A DNA stretch of 64,000 bases from Mycobacterium sp. SVM_VP21 (GCA_024758765.1 CP101406.1:620001-684000); one strand, 5' to 3'. Shown: positions 47,578 to 57,166, numbered from the stretch's first letter. The notes: generated by a model from the sequence alone, not told the origin. A program made the numbers and translations.

Positions 47578-48441
47578 CTATGCCGGCGGGCGGACAACGA
47601 CGACCGGTGTGTGGGCCGACTGCACCACCGCCTGGCTGACCGAGCCCAGCAGCATGCCGGTGAAGCCGCCGCGGCCGTGGCTGCCCACCACCACCAGCTG
47701 AGCCTCCTGGGATTGGTCGACGAGTTGGTCGGCCGGTCGGTCATCGACCACCACTCGGCGCACCGTGACGTCGGGGTAGCGCTCCCGCCAGCCCGCCAAC
47801 CGTTCGGCCAGGGCCAACTCGCCTTCGGACGCCATCGCCGCCGTGTCGATGCCGGGGAAGTCCAGCAGTCCGGTGTCGTGCCAGGCATACACCGCGATCA
47901 GTTCCACCCCGCGCAGCGAGGCTTCTTCGAATGCCAGCGCCGTTGCGGCCTCCGACACCGGGGACCCGTCGATACCGACGACCACCGGGGCGGTGTCGGG
48001 GCGCAGATGGTCTTCGTGGATGACCACGACCGCGCAGTGCGCATGCCGCACCAACGACGAGCTGACCGAGCCGAGCAACAGCCGGCGCATCCGCCCGTGC
48101 CCGCGAGAACCGACCACCAGGCGGGCGGCCTCGCGGCTCATGTCCACCAGCATCGGCACCGTGGATCCCACGACGGTCTCCGCGGTGACCCGGGTCGCGC
48201 CGGCCGCCTCGGCGATCTCGACGGCCTCGCGCAGGTAGCGCTCGCCCTGATCACGCTGCCACTCGGTGTAGCCGGGCGGCATCGGTGTCTCGGGGAACGT
48301 CATCACCACCGGGGAGGCCAGCACGTGCACCAGGATGAGTGGCAGGTTGTGCAGCGCGGCGTCACGCGCCGCCCAATCGACTGCGGCTACCGACGACGGT
48401 GATCCGTCGACACCGACCAGGATTCCGGGAGTGGACGACAT
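47578..48441 (-). CDS. Tandem universal stress protein
   Basis: A 287-residue protein with two USP domains. Each has an ATP-binding G-2x-G-9x-G(S/T) motif: VVGSRGHGRMRRLLLGSVSSSLV (first) and VVGSHGRGGFTGMLLGSVSQAVV (second). It resembles Rv2005c/Rv2623-type proteins linked with dormancy. I see no DosR box upstream. Convergent with mmpL, 9 nt apart. Confidence 0.92.
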   Translation of the reverse strand: MSSTPGILVGVDGSPSSVAAVDWAARDAALHNLPLILVHVLASPVVMTFPETPMPPGYTEWQRDQGERYLREAVEIAEAAGATRVTAETVVGSTVPMLVDMSREAARLVVGSRGHGRMRRLLLGSVSSSLVRHAHCAVVVIHEDHLRPDTAPVVVGIDGSPVSEAATALAFEEASLRGVELIAVYAWHDTGLLDFPGIDTAAMASEGELALAERLAGWRERYPDVTVRRVVVDDRPADQLVDQSQEAQLVVVGSHGRGGFTGMLLGSVSQAVVQSAHTPVVVVRPPA

Positions 48442-48521
48442 CGGGGCTCCCTACCTTTCTCTTTGCGCTCGACGACCTCTCTAGACCCCTACCACGCTAA
48501 TCGGAGCGCGGCTGTGGCACC

Positions 48522-49658
48522 GTGGTGGACATGGTTGGCATGTCGGTCACGATCGACCCGCGCCGGCATGACGCGGTGCTGTTGCGGCTCGACGGGGGTG
48601 CCGACACGGCGGCGTTGACCGAACGGCTCCGGCAGGCGGGCGTGCGGGTGGCCGCGGTCGCCGAGGCAACTTCCGACGGTTCAGGCGCCGAACTGGTGGC
48701 TGCCGCCACCGGGTTGGCGGTGCGGCCGGGCCGCTGCGTGGTACTCACCGACTCCGAATCGGGGGTAATCTCCGCTCGCAGTGCCGGATTCGCCCTGGTG
48801 ATCGGTGTGGGATGCGATGGCGGTGACGCGGTGGTGGCTGATCCGAACGCGGTGCAGGTGCGTACCGGCGATCGGCCGATGTCGGCGTTGCCGGATGCGA
48901 TGACGGCTGCCGAGTTGCGCGACCTCGATCACCCGGCGGTGTTCTTCGATTTCGACGGGACTCTCTCGGACATCGTCGACGATCCCGACGCGGCCCGACC
49001 GGTGGCCGGCGCGGTGGATGCGTTGGCCGCGTTGGCCGCCCAATGCCCGGTCGCGGTGCTGTCCGGTCGCGATCTGGCCGACGTGCGGACCCGGGTGGGC
49101 TTGGACGGGATCTGGTATGCGGGCAGTCACGGCTTCGAGCTGATCGGGCCGGACGGCACCCACCACCAGAACGACGCCGCCGTCGATGCGGTGCTGGTGC
49201 TGGCCGCCGCGGCCGGCTCACTCAATGAGCAGCTCGGTGAAATCCCGGGAATCATGGTGGAACACAAACGCTTCGCCGTTGCCGTGCACTACCGCAACGC
49301 CGCCCGGGATCGGGTCGGCGAGGTACTGGCGGCGGTGCGCGAGACCGGTCGGCGCCGCGGGCTGCGGGTCACGACCGGGCGCGAGGTAATCGAGCTTCGC
49401 CCCGAGATCGACTGGGACAAGGGACGTACCCTGCACTGGCTGCTGGATCGGATGGCCGGGGTGAGCACACCGCTGTTCCTCGGCGACGACATCACCGACG
49501 AGGACGCGTTCGACGCGGTCGCCGAACTGTCGGGTTCCGGAATAGTGGTGCGGCACAACGACGACGGCGATCGTGCGACCGCCGCCCGTTATGCCCTGGA
49601 GAGTCCGGCTCAAGTCGCTGGGTTCACCGCGCGGCTGGCGGAGCGCCTGGCCGGCTGA
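48522..49658 (+). CDS. otsB: Trehalose-6-phosphate phosphatase OtsB
   Basis: A protein of up to 378 residues. The HAD motifs are VFFDFDGTLSDIVDDPD (nucleophile and acid Asp), AVLSGRDLADV and LGDDITDEDAF. VEHKRFAVAVHYRNA and TGREVIELRP are OtsB marks. The N-terminal 120 residues form the extra domain of mycobacterial OtsB2 (Rv3372). The start is uncertain: GTG 48522, ATG 48531 or ATG 48540 (MSVTIDPRRHDAV, best match to the homolog). It makes trehalose, the mycolate carrier sugar. Confidence 0.92.
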   Translation: MVDMVGMSVTIDPRRHDAVLLRLDGGADTAALTERLRQAGVRVAAVAEATSDGSGAELVAAATGLAVRPGRCVVLTDSESGVISARSAGFALVIGVGCDGGDAVVADPNAVQVRTGDRPMSALPDAMTAAELRDLDHPAVFFDFDGTLSDIVDDPDAARPVAGAVDALAALAAQCPVAVLSGRDLADVRTRVGLDGIWYAGSHGFELIGPDGTHHQNDAAVDAVLVLAAAAGSLNEQLGEIPGIMVEHKRFAVAVHYRNAARDRVGEVLAAVRETGRRRGLRVTTGREVIELRPEIDWDKGRTLHWLLDRMAGVSTPLFLGDDITDEDAFDAVAELSGSGIVVRHNDDGDRATAARYALESPAQVAGFTARLAERLAG

Positions 49659-49669
49659 CGCACCACCGG

Positions 49670-49876
49670 TTACGGACCGAAGATCGGGCCCGGGCCCCAC
49701 AGCGGCCCCGGGCCGCCGGTGAGCAGGCTGGCCAGCAAGATGACACCCAACACTGTCCCGGCAACCAGGAGCCAGGGACGCCAGCCCGCCAGGTTGTCCT
49801 CATCTGCTCGGCGGTGGGTGCCCAGCCAGTAAGCCAGGGCAGCCACCGACGCGAGCAATAACACCATGATCATCAC
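49670..49876 (-). CDS. Small two-helix membrane protein downstream of the PPGWG protein
   Basis: A 68-residue protein with two hydrophobic helices (MVLLLASVAALAYWLG; WLLVAGTVLGVILLASLL) and a Gly/Pro/Trp end (LWGPGPIFGP). It starts 4 nt after the stop of the Pro-rich protein, so both are in one operon. No family recognised. The GP-W-GP tail echoes the PPGWG repeats of its neighbours. Confidence 0.65.
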   Translation of the reverse strand: MMIMVLLLASVAALAYWLGTHRRADEDNLAGWRPWLLVAGTVLGVILLASLLTGGPGPLWGPGPIFGP

Positions 49877-49880
49877 CGGC

Positions 49881-50348
49881 TCAGCGCGGTGGTGCAGGCG
49901 GTGCCGGCGCTCCCCACCCGGGCGGCGGCGCTCCCCACCCCGGAGGCGGTGGCGGCGGCGCTCCCCACCCCGGAGGCGGTGGGCCCCACCCCGGAGGCGG
50001 CGGGCCCCACCCCGGAGGCGGTGGCGGCGGCGCTCCCCACCCGGGCGGCGGCGGGCCCCACCCCGGAGGCGGCGGTGGGCCCGGCGGCAACGGAGGAGGT
50101 GGCGGCGCCGGCCACAGCGGGGCCATGGCCGCGATCGGCGCGGGGAGCGGGGGCATCGGACCGGGCCCGAAGCTTACCGACGACCCGGCACAGCTCGCCA
50201 TGGCCAGTCCTCCGACGATCAGGCCGCCGACACCGGCGGCGACCGTGGTGAACCACGGCCGTTTGATCAGCCGTCGCGCCGGGCTGTCGGGAGTGGGCGT
50301 CGGGCTGGGGGGTGCGGTCGAAGTTTCGACATGTTCCGAATCAGTCAT
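49881..50348 (-). CDS. Membrane-anchored protein with PPPPGWG repeats
   Basis: A 155-residue protein. A Ser/Thr/Pro-rich cytosolic start (1-30), one membrane helix (about 33-55: VAAGVGGLIVGGLAMASCAG, possibly a lipobox-like Cys), then an external tail with seven (P)nGWG units, such as PPPPGWG. GGAGGAAATC precedes the ATG at 50348. It is divergent from a two-component system whose sensor loop has the same repeats. The function is unknown; cell-wall association is likely. Confidence 0.75.
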   Translation of the reverse strand: MTDSEHVETSTAPPSPTPTPDSPARRLIKRPWFTTVAAGVGGLIVGGLAMASCAGSSVSFGPGPMPPLPAPIAAMAPLWPAPPPPPLPPGPPPPPGWGPPPPGWGAPPPPPPGWGPPPPGWGPPPPGWGAPPPPPPGWGAPPPGWGAPAPPAPPR

Positions 50349-50477
50349 GATTTCCTCCGTCCGTCGTGCACTGCTGCCATCAACGCTGCGCCACAACGCT
50401 GAAGCGCAGCTGAAAACATGCGCCTGGAGCCGGTTTGCTCAGCTCGGCTTCAGCAATCGGGCGGTCACAATGGCAGG

Positions 50478-51158
50478 GTGCACAACAGCGCACCCAGGGT
50501 GCTGGTGGTAGAGGATTCCGACGCGATCCGCGAGACGGTGGTGGTGGCGCTCGCGGACGCCGGATTCGTCAGCGGCGGACGGGTCGACGGTCGCGGTCTG
50601 GAGGACGTGTTACCGGCATTCCGCCCGGATCTGGTGGTGCTCGACGTGATGTTGCCGGGCCGGGATGGATTCGCCCTGATCGATGTGGTGCGCGACTACG
50701 GCGACACCGGGATCATCCTTCTCACCGCCAAAGACGCACTCGACGATCGGCTACGCGGGCTGGACACCGGCGCCGACGACTATGTGGTCAAGCCATTCGA
50801 ATTGGCCGAACTGCTGTCCCGTATCGCAGCGGTGCTACGACGGCGTGGACGAGTGCCGTCGGCGATTCAGGTCGGCGACTTGGTGGTCGACCTGGAGGCC
50901 GGCGTGGTGAGCCGTGCCGGTGCGGTACTGGAGCTGACCGGCACCGAACTCAAGTTGCTCGGCTATCTCGCCGAGCAGCGTGGCCGGACCGTGAGCAAGG
51001 ACCGGATCCTGGCGGCGGTGTGGGGCTACGACGCCTACGACGCCAACCTCGTCGAGGTCTACGTCAGCGGTCTGCGCCGCAAACTGGAGGCCCACGGGCC
51101 GCGAATGCTGCACACCGTCCGCGGTGTCGGCTATCGGCTGGCGGCCGCCCGCCCATGA
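50478..51158 (+). CDS. OmpR-family response regulator
   Basis: A 226-residue regulator. Receiver domain: acidic pocket Glu12/Asp13, phospho-acceptor Asp56 in VVLDVMLPG, conserved Lys in VVKPFE. The winged-helix output domain has LTGTELKLLGYLAEQRGRTVSKDRIL and VSGLRRKL ... VRGVGYRL. The GTG at 50478 is the likely start (VHNSAPRVLVVEDS); an ATG at 50418 would add 20 residues. Its stop overlaps the kinase start. It may act on the divergent PPGWG gene (inference). Confidence 0.9.
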   Translation: MHNSAPRVLVVEDSDAIRETVVVALADAGFVSGGRVDGRGLEDVLPAFRPDLVVLDVMLPGRDGFALIDVVRDYGDTGIILLTAKDALDDRLRGLDTGADDYVVKPFELAELLSRIAAVLRRRGRVPSAIQVGDLVVDLEAGVVSRAGAVLELTGTELKLLGYLAEQRGRTVSKDRILAAVWGYDAYDANLVEVYVSGLRRKLEAHGPRMLHTVRGVGYRLAAARP

Positions 51159-52696
51159 GCACTCCCACCCCATCGCTGCGCCGGCGGGCGACGGTCGCCA
51201 CGGTCGGCGTGATCGCTGCACTGCTGCTCGTGCTGGGCGTAGCCGGCGACCAGCTGCTCGGCGCACAACTCAACCGTGACCTACGGGCGCGGCTCGACGA
51301 CACCGCCGTTCGTGCCGCCAATCTCGTCGAGGCCGGGGTGAGTCCGGCCGCTCTGGTAACCCAGTTGCAAGGCAACGATATTCGCGTTCAGGTGATCAGT
51401 CGGGACGGCGCCGCCTACGGCGATCTGTCCCTTCGGCCCGCACCATGGCAACCTCCGCCGCCACCACCCCCGCCACCGCCGGCATGGGGTCCGCCGCCCC
51501 CGCCACCTCCGGGATGGGGGCCGCCGCCACCACCGCCACCCCCGGGATGGGGGCCGCCGCCACCACCGCCCGGCGGGCCACCGCCACCGCCCCCGCCCGG
51601 TGGGCCACCGCCGCCACCAGCACCACCGCTCGGCCAGTGGACGAGCACCACGGTGACCCGCCTGCTGCCGGACGGTTCGACACTCACCCTGGTGGCCGAC
51701 ACCTCGGGAATCAGCGCACGCCACGCAGAGCTCCGGCATGACCTGCTGATCGGCGGCACGATCGGGCTCGGATTGGTCGCGTTGCTCGTCGGCCTCGCCG
51801 CCGCCCGGGCACTGGCCCCGTTGCAGCGGATGACCGCGACCGCACAGCTGATCGCCCGCGGCGACCGGGGCCGTCGACTGCGCCCGGATCGGCCGCAAAC
51901 CGAACTCGGGCAGGCTGCCGCCGCGTTCGACAGCATGCTCGACGCCCTGGAGACCGCCGAGAGCGACGCCCGCCAAGCCGCAGCCGCCGCGCAGCGAGCC
52001 GAGGCGAATACCCGCCGGTTCCTCTCCGACGCCGCACACGAACTGCGCACCCCGATCGCCGGAATTCAGGCGCTGGCCCAGCAGCTCACCGCCGACACCG
52101 GAAACGCCGCTCGCCGGCGTCGATTCGCGACCCTGCTGACGGTTGAAACCCGCCGCGCGGCTCGGCTGGTCGGCGACCTGCTCGATATCGCGCGCATTGA
52201 CGCCGGGGTGGCCCTGCGCTGCGAAGACGTTGACTTAGCCGAGATCGCAGCCGCCGAAGTCGAGCGGGCCGCCATGCTGGCGCCCCACCTGACGGTCCGC
52301 CTCAGCGGGGACGGTCGAGCCCTGCCGGTCCATGCCGATCCGCAACGCATCGCGCAGATCCTGTCCAACCTGCTGGACAACGCCTGTCGGCACACCCCTC
52401 AGGGCGGCGAGATCATCGTGCGCACCGGCCGCCGCGAGCACGACCTCGAGGTAGCCGAGGTGACCGTCGTCGACACCGGCCCGGGCGTCCCGGACTCCGA
52501 CCGCGAGCGGATCTTCGATCGGCTGGTCCGCCTCGACGATGCGCGCAATCGCGACTCCGGCGGAGCCGGTCTGGGCCTGTCGATCGCCAGGGCACTGGCA
52601 CAGGCGCATCACGGCGGCCTCGAATGTCTGCCCAGCCAGACCGGCGCGGCATTCCGGCTCAGCCTGCCGCTGGCACCCGGGGAGAGCGCTGACTAG
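51155..52696 (+). CDS. Sensor histidine kinase with Pro-rich PPPPGWG extracellular loop
   Basis: A 513-residue kinase. TM1 at 12-30; a sensor loop 31-196 that holds a Pro-rich block (about 97-158) with PPAWG, PPGWG and PPGGPP units; TM2 at 197-219; HAMP; HisKA with His295 in AAHELRTP; HATPase with NLLDNACRHTP, DTGPGVP and GGAGLGLS. It is otherwise an ordinary MprB/TcrY-type kinase. The ATGA overlap with the regulator indicates coupling. A Pro-rich insert in the sensor loop is unusual and matches the neighbouring membrane protein. Confidence 0.9.
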   Translation: MSTPTPSLRRRATVATVGVIAALLLVLGVAGDQLLGAQLNRDLRARLDDTAVRAANLVEAGVSPAALVTQLQGNDIRVQVISRDGAAYGDLSLRPAPWQPPPPPPPPPPAWGPPPPPPPGWGPPPPPPPPGWGPPPPPPGGPPPPPPPGGPPPPPAPPLGQWTSTTVTRLLPDGSTLTLVADTSGISARHAELRHDLLIGGTIGLGLVALLVGLAAARALAPLQRMTATAQLIARGDRGRRLRPDRPQTELGQAAAAFDSMLDALETAESDARQAAAAAQRAEANTRRFLSDAAHELRTPIAGIQALAQQLTADTGNAARRRRFATLLTVETRRAARLVGDLLDIARIDAGVALRCEDVDLAEIAAAEVERAAMLAPHLTVRLSGDGRALPVHADPQRIAQILSNLLDNACRHTPQGGEIIVRTGRREHDLEVAEVTVVDTGPGVPDSDRERIFDRLVRLDDARNRDSGGAGLGLSIARALAQAHHGGLECLPSQTGAAFRLSLPLAPGESAD

Positions 52697-52701
52697 CAGC
52701 G

Positions 52702-53571
52702 TCAGACCTGGTATTCCACCGCGCCGTCGTCGAGCACCACTCGCGGGTTGGCGCCGTCGGGACCCGCGGCCTCGGTGCGAAACACTGCCTTACCCGGCTC
52801 GGTCCGCCAGATCGAGGTGGTCAGCGTCTCGCCCGGGAACACCGGGTCGGTGAACCGCGCCGAGATGGCGCTGACTCGGCTGGCGTCGCCGCCACCAAGC
52901 TCGGCAACCAGCGCACGACCAGCGAAACCGTAGGTGCACAGCCCGTGCAGGATCGGCTTGGGGAAACCGGCCAGCGTGGTGGCGAACCATGGATCGCTGT
53001 GCAGCGGGTTGCGGTCGCCGGAGAGCCGATAGAGCAGCGCCTGGTCCTCCCGGGTCGCGTACACGACGCGGGAATCCGGTTCGGTGTCGGGGATCTGCGG
53101 CGCGAGGGCCCGTTGCCCGGGTTCCCCGCCGAAGCCGCCGGCTTTGCGGATGACCAGGGTGGTCAGCGTCTCGACGACCAGTTCGGAAGTCTTCGAATCG
53201 GTGCCGCGCGCCCGCAGCATCACGACAGCGTTCTTGCCCTCACCCTTGTCCTGGATGTCGGCCACCTCGGCCACCACCTGCAGGCTTCCGGCGGGCGGCA
53301 GCGGCGCGAACAGTCGCACCTCTTGGGAGCCGTGCAGCAGCAGCGCCGGGTTGAACGTGCCGATCTTGCCGACGGCCGCAAAGCCCATGCAGCAGATGAC
53401 GGCGTAGGTGGGCAACACCTGCTGCGGGGTGTCATGGCTGTTCTCGGTGGTGAACGCCAGATCGGCTGTTCCGGCGCCGACCCCGAGCGCGTAGAGCATG
53501 GTGTCGCGCTCGGTCCATGCGAACGGCATCGGGTCGGCGGTCGCGCCAATGGCCGTCGGGTCCAGTGCCAC
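52702..53571 (-). CDS. htdY: 3-hydroxyacyl-thioester dehydratase HtdY
   Basis: A 289-residue double-hot-dog MaoC-type dehydratase. The hydratase-2 motif YRLSGDRNPLHSDPWFATTLAGFPKPILHGLCTYGFAGRA includes the catalytic Asp and His. It matches Rv3389c (290 residues), which dehydrates (R)-3-hydroxyacyl-CoAs of fatty acid metabolism. Convergent with the sensor kinase. Confidence 0.93.
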   Translation of the reverse strand: MALDPTAIGATADPMPFAWTERDTMLYALGVGAGTADLAFTTENSHDTPQQVLPTYAVICCMGFAAVGKIGTFNPALLLHGSQEVRLFAPLPPAGSLQVVAEVADIQDKGEGKNAVVMLRARGTDSKTSELVVETLTTLVIRKAGGFGGEPGQRALAPQIPDTEPDSRVVYATREDQALLYRLSGDRNPLHSDPWFATTLAGFPKPILHGLCTYGFAGRALVAELGGGDASRVSAISARFTDPVFPGETLTTSIWRTEPGKAVFRTEAAGPDGANPRVVLDDGAVEYQV

Positions 53572-53659
53572 GGATTCTCCTTCACCTCGGACGAATTGGC
53601 CTCCACCATTTCAGCAGAACCGGTCCCGTCAGCGCCATCCACACGGCAGGCTGTCGAAC

Positions 53660-54376
53660 ATGGGGAAGCGCATCTGGAACCGCACCGGCACCCTGTTCGC
53701 ACTGTTGGCGGCGGCGCTGGCCGCGGTCCTGGTGCTCAGCGGTTGTTCGGGGACACCGCACCCGCGCAACATCACCCTGACGCTGGTCCGGCACGCGGAA
53801 TCCGAAGCCAACGCCGCCGGAATCCTCGACACGTCGGTGCCCGGTCCGGGACTGACCGAGAAAGGCCGCGTCCAGGCTCAGGAAATCGCAGATCAGCTCT
53901 CCCGCGGCCACCACGACGGTGTCTACGCCTCGTCGATGGTGCGCACTCAGCAGACCGCCGCCCCGCTAGCCCGCGAACTCGGACGTCAGGTGCAGATCTT
54001 GCCCGGGCTGCGAGAGATCAGCGCCGGTTGGTTCGGCGATAAGCCTCGATCGATAGCCGATTCGGCGTATTGGCTTGCCCCGCAGGCATGGCTTCACGGC
54101 GACCGGACCGCGGCCATCCCCGGCTCGATCGACGGCAACCAGTTCAACGACGAGTTCGGCGCCGCGGTCCAGCAGATCTACGACTCCGGCGACACCAACC
54201 CGGTGGCGTTCGCCCACGGGGCGTCGATCGCGACGTGGACGCTGATGAATGTCAAGAACCCCCGCGATGAGCTGTTGATCGACCATCCACTGCCTAACCT
54301 CGGCAAGGTGGTGCTCACCGGCAACCCAGCCACCGGCTGGAAACTGTTGGACTGGGACGGAATTCGCGCATTCTGA
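53660..54376 (+). CDS. lpqD: Histidine-phosphatase lipoprotein LpqD
   Basis: A 238-residue lipoprotein with a signal peptide ending in a lipobox (LVLSGCSG). The phosphoglycerate-mutase/histidine-phosphatase fold has the RHG-like motif LVRHAESEAN and the second catalytic His in VAFAHGASI. It matches Rv3390. The ATG at 53660 places the basic MGKRIWNR start of the signal peptide correctly. It is an extracytoplasmic phosphatase of unknown substrate. Confidence 0.9.
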   Translation: MGKRIWNRTGTLFALLAAALAAVLVLSGCSGTPHPRNITLTLVRHAESEANAAGILDTSVPGPGLTEKGRVQAQEIADQLSRGHHDGVYASSMVRTQQTAAPLARELGRQVQILPGLREISAGWFGDKPRSIADSAYWLAPQAWLHGDRTAAIPGSIDGNQFNDEFGAAVQQIYDSGDTNPVAFAHGASIATWTLMNVKNPRDELLIDHPLPNLGKVVLTGNPATGWKLLDWDGIRAF

Positions 54377-54382
54377 CCTCAG

Positions 54383-55054
54383 GTGCCGATGAGCACATCT
54401 GACGGCTCCGATGCTCCGGCCGGCTTGACCGACACCGGGCGGGTGGAGGCGTTCAGCGACGGTGTGTTCGCGATCGCGGTGACCCTGCTGGTGCTCGACC
54501 TCAAAGCACCCGAGCACGCCCCCGGGCAACTGCTGGAGGGCCTGATCCGGCAGTGGCCGGCCTACCTCGGCTACCTTGCGTCGTTCGGCTACGTCGCGGT
54601 GATCTGGCTCAACCACCACCAGGCGTTCACCGCAATCAAACAGGTCAACAAGGGTGTACACCTGGCCAACATCGCCCTGCTGTTCACCACGGCACTCATC
54701 CCCTTTCCGACCGCGGTGCTCTCCCGCGCGTTCATCGACGGCGCTGACAGCCACGACGCGCGTACCGCCGTGGCCCTGTACGCCGGCATTCTGACAGCGA
54801 TGTGCGCGAGTTGGCTGCTGCTGTTCGACCAGGTCAGCCGATGCCCCGACCGGCTGGTCGCAGATGAGGTGGATCCGCGCGTGTTCGCAGCCCAGCGGTT
54901 TCGGTCGATGACCGGGATCGTCGCCTATCTGGTGGCGGGCGTGATCGGCGTGGTGTGGTCGCCGATGGTCGCGCTGGCGGTTTTCGTCGTGATGCCGGCC
55001 TTCTACGCGATCAATATCCCGGGTATCGGACGGCGAGACTCAACTCACCATTGA
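54383..55054 (+). CDS. TMEM175/DUF1211-family potassium channel-like protein
   Basis: A 223-residue six-helix membrane protein. The hallmark RVEAFSDGVFAIAVTLLVLD of TMEM175-type K+ channels is in helix 1, followed by WLNHH and HLANIALLFTTALIPFPTAVL. Bacterial members form tetrameric leak-type K+ channels. It lies 6 nt after lpqD and is probably co-transcribed. Confidence 0.88.
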   Translation: MPMSTSDGSDAPAGLTDTGRVEAFSDGVFAIAVTLLVLDLKAPEHAPGQLLEGLIRQWPAYLGYLASFGYVAVIWLNHHQAFTAIKQVNKGVHLANIALLFTTALIPFPTAVLSRAFIDGADSHDARTAVALYAGILTAMCASWLLLFDQVSRCPDRLVADEVDPRVFAAQRFRSMTGIVAYLVAGVIGVVWSPMVALAVFVVMPAFYAINIPGIGRRDSTHH

Positions 55055-55085
55055 CGTAGCCGACCCGAGCGACCACGATGACCGC

Positions 55086-57131
55086 ATGCGTTATGTCGTT
55101 ACCGGCGGTACCGGGTTTATTGGGCGGCGGGCGGTGACGCGTCTGCTGGAGACCAGGCCGGAAGCGCAGGTGTGGGTGCTGGTGCGCCGCGCCTCGCTGG
55201 GCCGCTTTGAGGCCCTGGCCGCTGCGAACGGTCAGGCATGGGGCGAGCGGGGGAATCCGCTGGTCGGCGACCTGACGGAAGAGAATCTGGGGTTGACCGA
55301 CTCGGCACTTGCCGAACTCGGCGACATCGACCATGTGCTGCACTGCGCGGCCATCTACGACATCACCGCCGGTGCGGCCGAGCAGCAGGCGGCCAACGTC
55401 GAGGGCACCCGCGCGGTGATCGGGCTGGCCCGGCGCCTGGACGCCACCTTGTCGCACGTGTCCTCGATCGCGGTGGCCGGTGACTACGCCGGCGAGTTCA
55501 CCGAAGACGACTTCGACATCGGCCAGGAACTGCCGACCCCGTATCACCAGACCAAGTTCGAGGCCGAAGCACTGGTGCGTTCGGCGCCGGGGCTGCGGTA
55601 CCGGATATACCGCCCGGCGGTGGTGGTGGGCGATTCCCGCACCGGCGAGATGGACAAGGTCGACGGGCCCTACTATTTCTTCCCGCTGCTGGCCAAGCTG
55701 GCGGCACTGCCCAGGCTCACCCCGATGGCCGTGCCCCACACCGGGCGTACCAACGTCGTGCCGGTCGACTACGTGGTCGACGCGCTGATCGAGCTGATGC
55801 ACGCAGACGGGTACGACGGGCGCACCTTCCACCTGACCGCGCCGAAATCCATTGGCCTGCCCGACATCTACCGGGCTGTCGCAGCCGAGGCCGGACTGCC
55901 GCCGCTACGCGCCACGCTGCCCGGCGCGCTGGCAGCCCCGGTGCTCAACGTCAGTGGGCGTGCCCGGGTGTGGCGCAACATGGTGGCCACCCAGCTGGGC
56001 CTTCCCGCCGAGGTGCTCGACCTGGTGAACCTGCGGCCGACGTTCGTCGCCGACGCCACCCGTGCGGCGCTGGGAGATTCTGTCCGGCTGCCCGAGTTCG
56101 CCGACTATGCGCCGGGACTGTGGCGATACTGGGCGGCGCACCTGGATCCCGACCGCGCCCGCCGCGACGACCCGGCCGGGCCCCTGGTGGGGCGGCACGT
56201 CGTCATCACCGGGGCGTCCAGTGGTATCGGCCGGGCCTCGGCGATCGCCGTCGCCGAGCGCGGCGGCACGGTCTTCGCGCTGGCCCGCAGCGGCTCCGCA
56301 CTCGACGACCTGGTCGCCGAGATCCGGGCCTCGGGCGGACAGGCCCACGCGTTCACCTGTGACGTCACCGATTCGGCGTCGGTGGAGCACACCGTCAAGG
56401 ACATCCTGGGCCGGTTCGGGCACGTCGACTACCTGGTGAACAACGCCGGCCGGTCGATCCGTCGCTCGGTGACCAACTCGAGCGACCGGCTGCACGACTA
56501 CGAACGCACCATGGCGGTCAACTACTTCGGCGCGGTGCGGATGGTGCTGGCCTTGCTGCCGCACTGGCGGGAACGCCGATTCGGCCACGTGGTGAACGTC
56601 TCCAGCGAAGGGGTGCTGGCGCACAGCCCCCGCTACAGCGCGTACGTGCCCACCAAGGCCGCACTGGACGCGTTCGCCGATGTGGTGTCGACCGAGACGC
56701 TGTCGGATCACATCACGTTCACCACCATCCACATGCCGCTGGTGGCCACCCCGATGATTGCGCCGTCGCGAAAGCACCTCCCGGTCGGGGCGATCAGCGC
56801 CGAGCACGCCGCGGCCATGGTGGTGCGCGGCCTGGTCGAGAGGCCGGACCGGATCGACACCCCACTGGGCACCTTGGCCGAAGCCGGCAACTACGTCACC
56901 CCCGGGCTGGCGCGCCGAGTGCTGCACCAGCTCTACCTGGGCTACCCCGACTCTCCTGCGGCGCGCGGCGTGGCACCCAGTGACACCGTTGCAGCCGTTG
57001 CGCCCGTTACGCAATCGCCTCGGCGGCAGGCGTCGCGCCGGCCGAAGCGGCCGTCGCGAGCGATCGCCAGGGTGCGGGTGCCCCGCCCGGTCAAGCGGGC
57101 GGTGCGGTTGGTTCCGGGCGTGTACTGGTGA
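55086..57131 (+). CDS. acrA1: Multifunctional fatty acyl-CoA reductase AcrA1
   Basis: A 681-residue fusion of two SDR domains. The N-terminal one (1-360) is an extended NAD(P)-dependent fatty acyl reductase type (VTGGTGFIGRR, YHQTKFEAE). The C-terminal one (about 370-630) is a classical SDR (VITGASSGIGRASA, NNAGRS, S-x-YSAYVPTK catalytic Tyr/Lys). It would reduce acyl-CoA to aldehyde and alcohol, e.g. for wax esters. It matches Rv3391. The C-terminus ends in a basic Arg/Pro tail. Confidence 0.92.
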   Translation: MRYVVTGGTGFIGRRAVTRLLETRPEAQVWVLVRRASLGRFEALAAANGQAWGERGNPLVGDLTEENLGLTDSALAELGDIDHVLHCAAIYDITAGAAEQQAANVEGTRAVIGLARRLDATLSHVSSIAVAGDYAGEFTEDDFDIGQELPTPYHQTKFEAEALVRSAPGLRYRIYRPAVVVGDSRTGEMDKVDGPYYFFPLLAKLAALPRLTPMAVPHTGRTNVVPVDYVVDALIELMHADGYDGRTFHLTAPKSIGLPDIYRAVAAEAGLPPLRATLPGALAAPVLNVSGRARVWRNMVATQLGLPAEVLDLVNLRPTFVADATRAALGDSVRLPEFADYAPGLWRYWAAHLDPDRARRDDPAGPLVGRHVVITGASSGIGRASAIAVAERGGTVFALARSGSALDDLVAEIRASGGQAHAFTCDVTDSASVEHTVKDILGRFGHVDYLVNNAGRSIRRSVTNSSDRLHDYERTMAVNYFGAVRMVLALLPHWRERRFGHVVNVSSEGVLAHSPRYSAYVPTKAALDAFADVVSTETLSDHITFTTIHMPLVATPMIAPSRKHLPVGAISAEHAAAMVVRGLVERPDRIDTPLGTLAEAGNYVTPGLARRVLHQLYLGYPDSPAARGVAPSDTVAAVAPVTQSPRRQASRRPKRPSRAIARVRVPRPVKRAVRLVPGVYW

Positions 57132-57166
57132 ACCTGCGCTCGTGACGCTGCCCTCACCGCCGCGAA

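Noticed and set aside
48442..48521. DosR box for the universal stress protein
   Set aside because: No GGGACT-type palindrome in the gap.
49900..50100. CRISPR or satellite repeat
   Set aside because: GC-rich repeats encode PPPPGWG in frame of a gene with its own Shine-Dalgarno.
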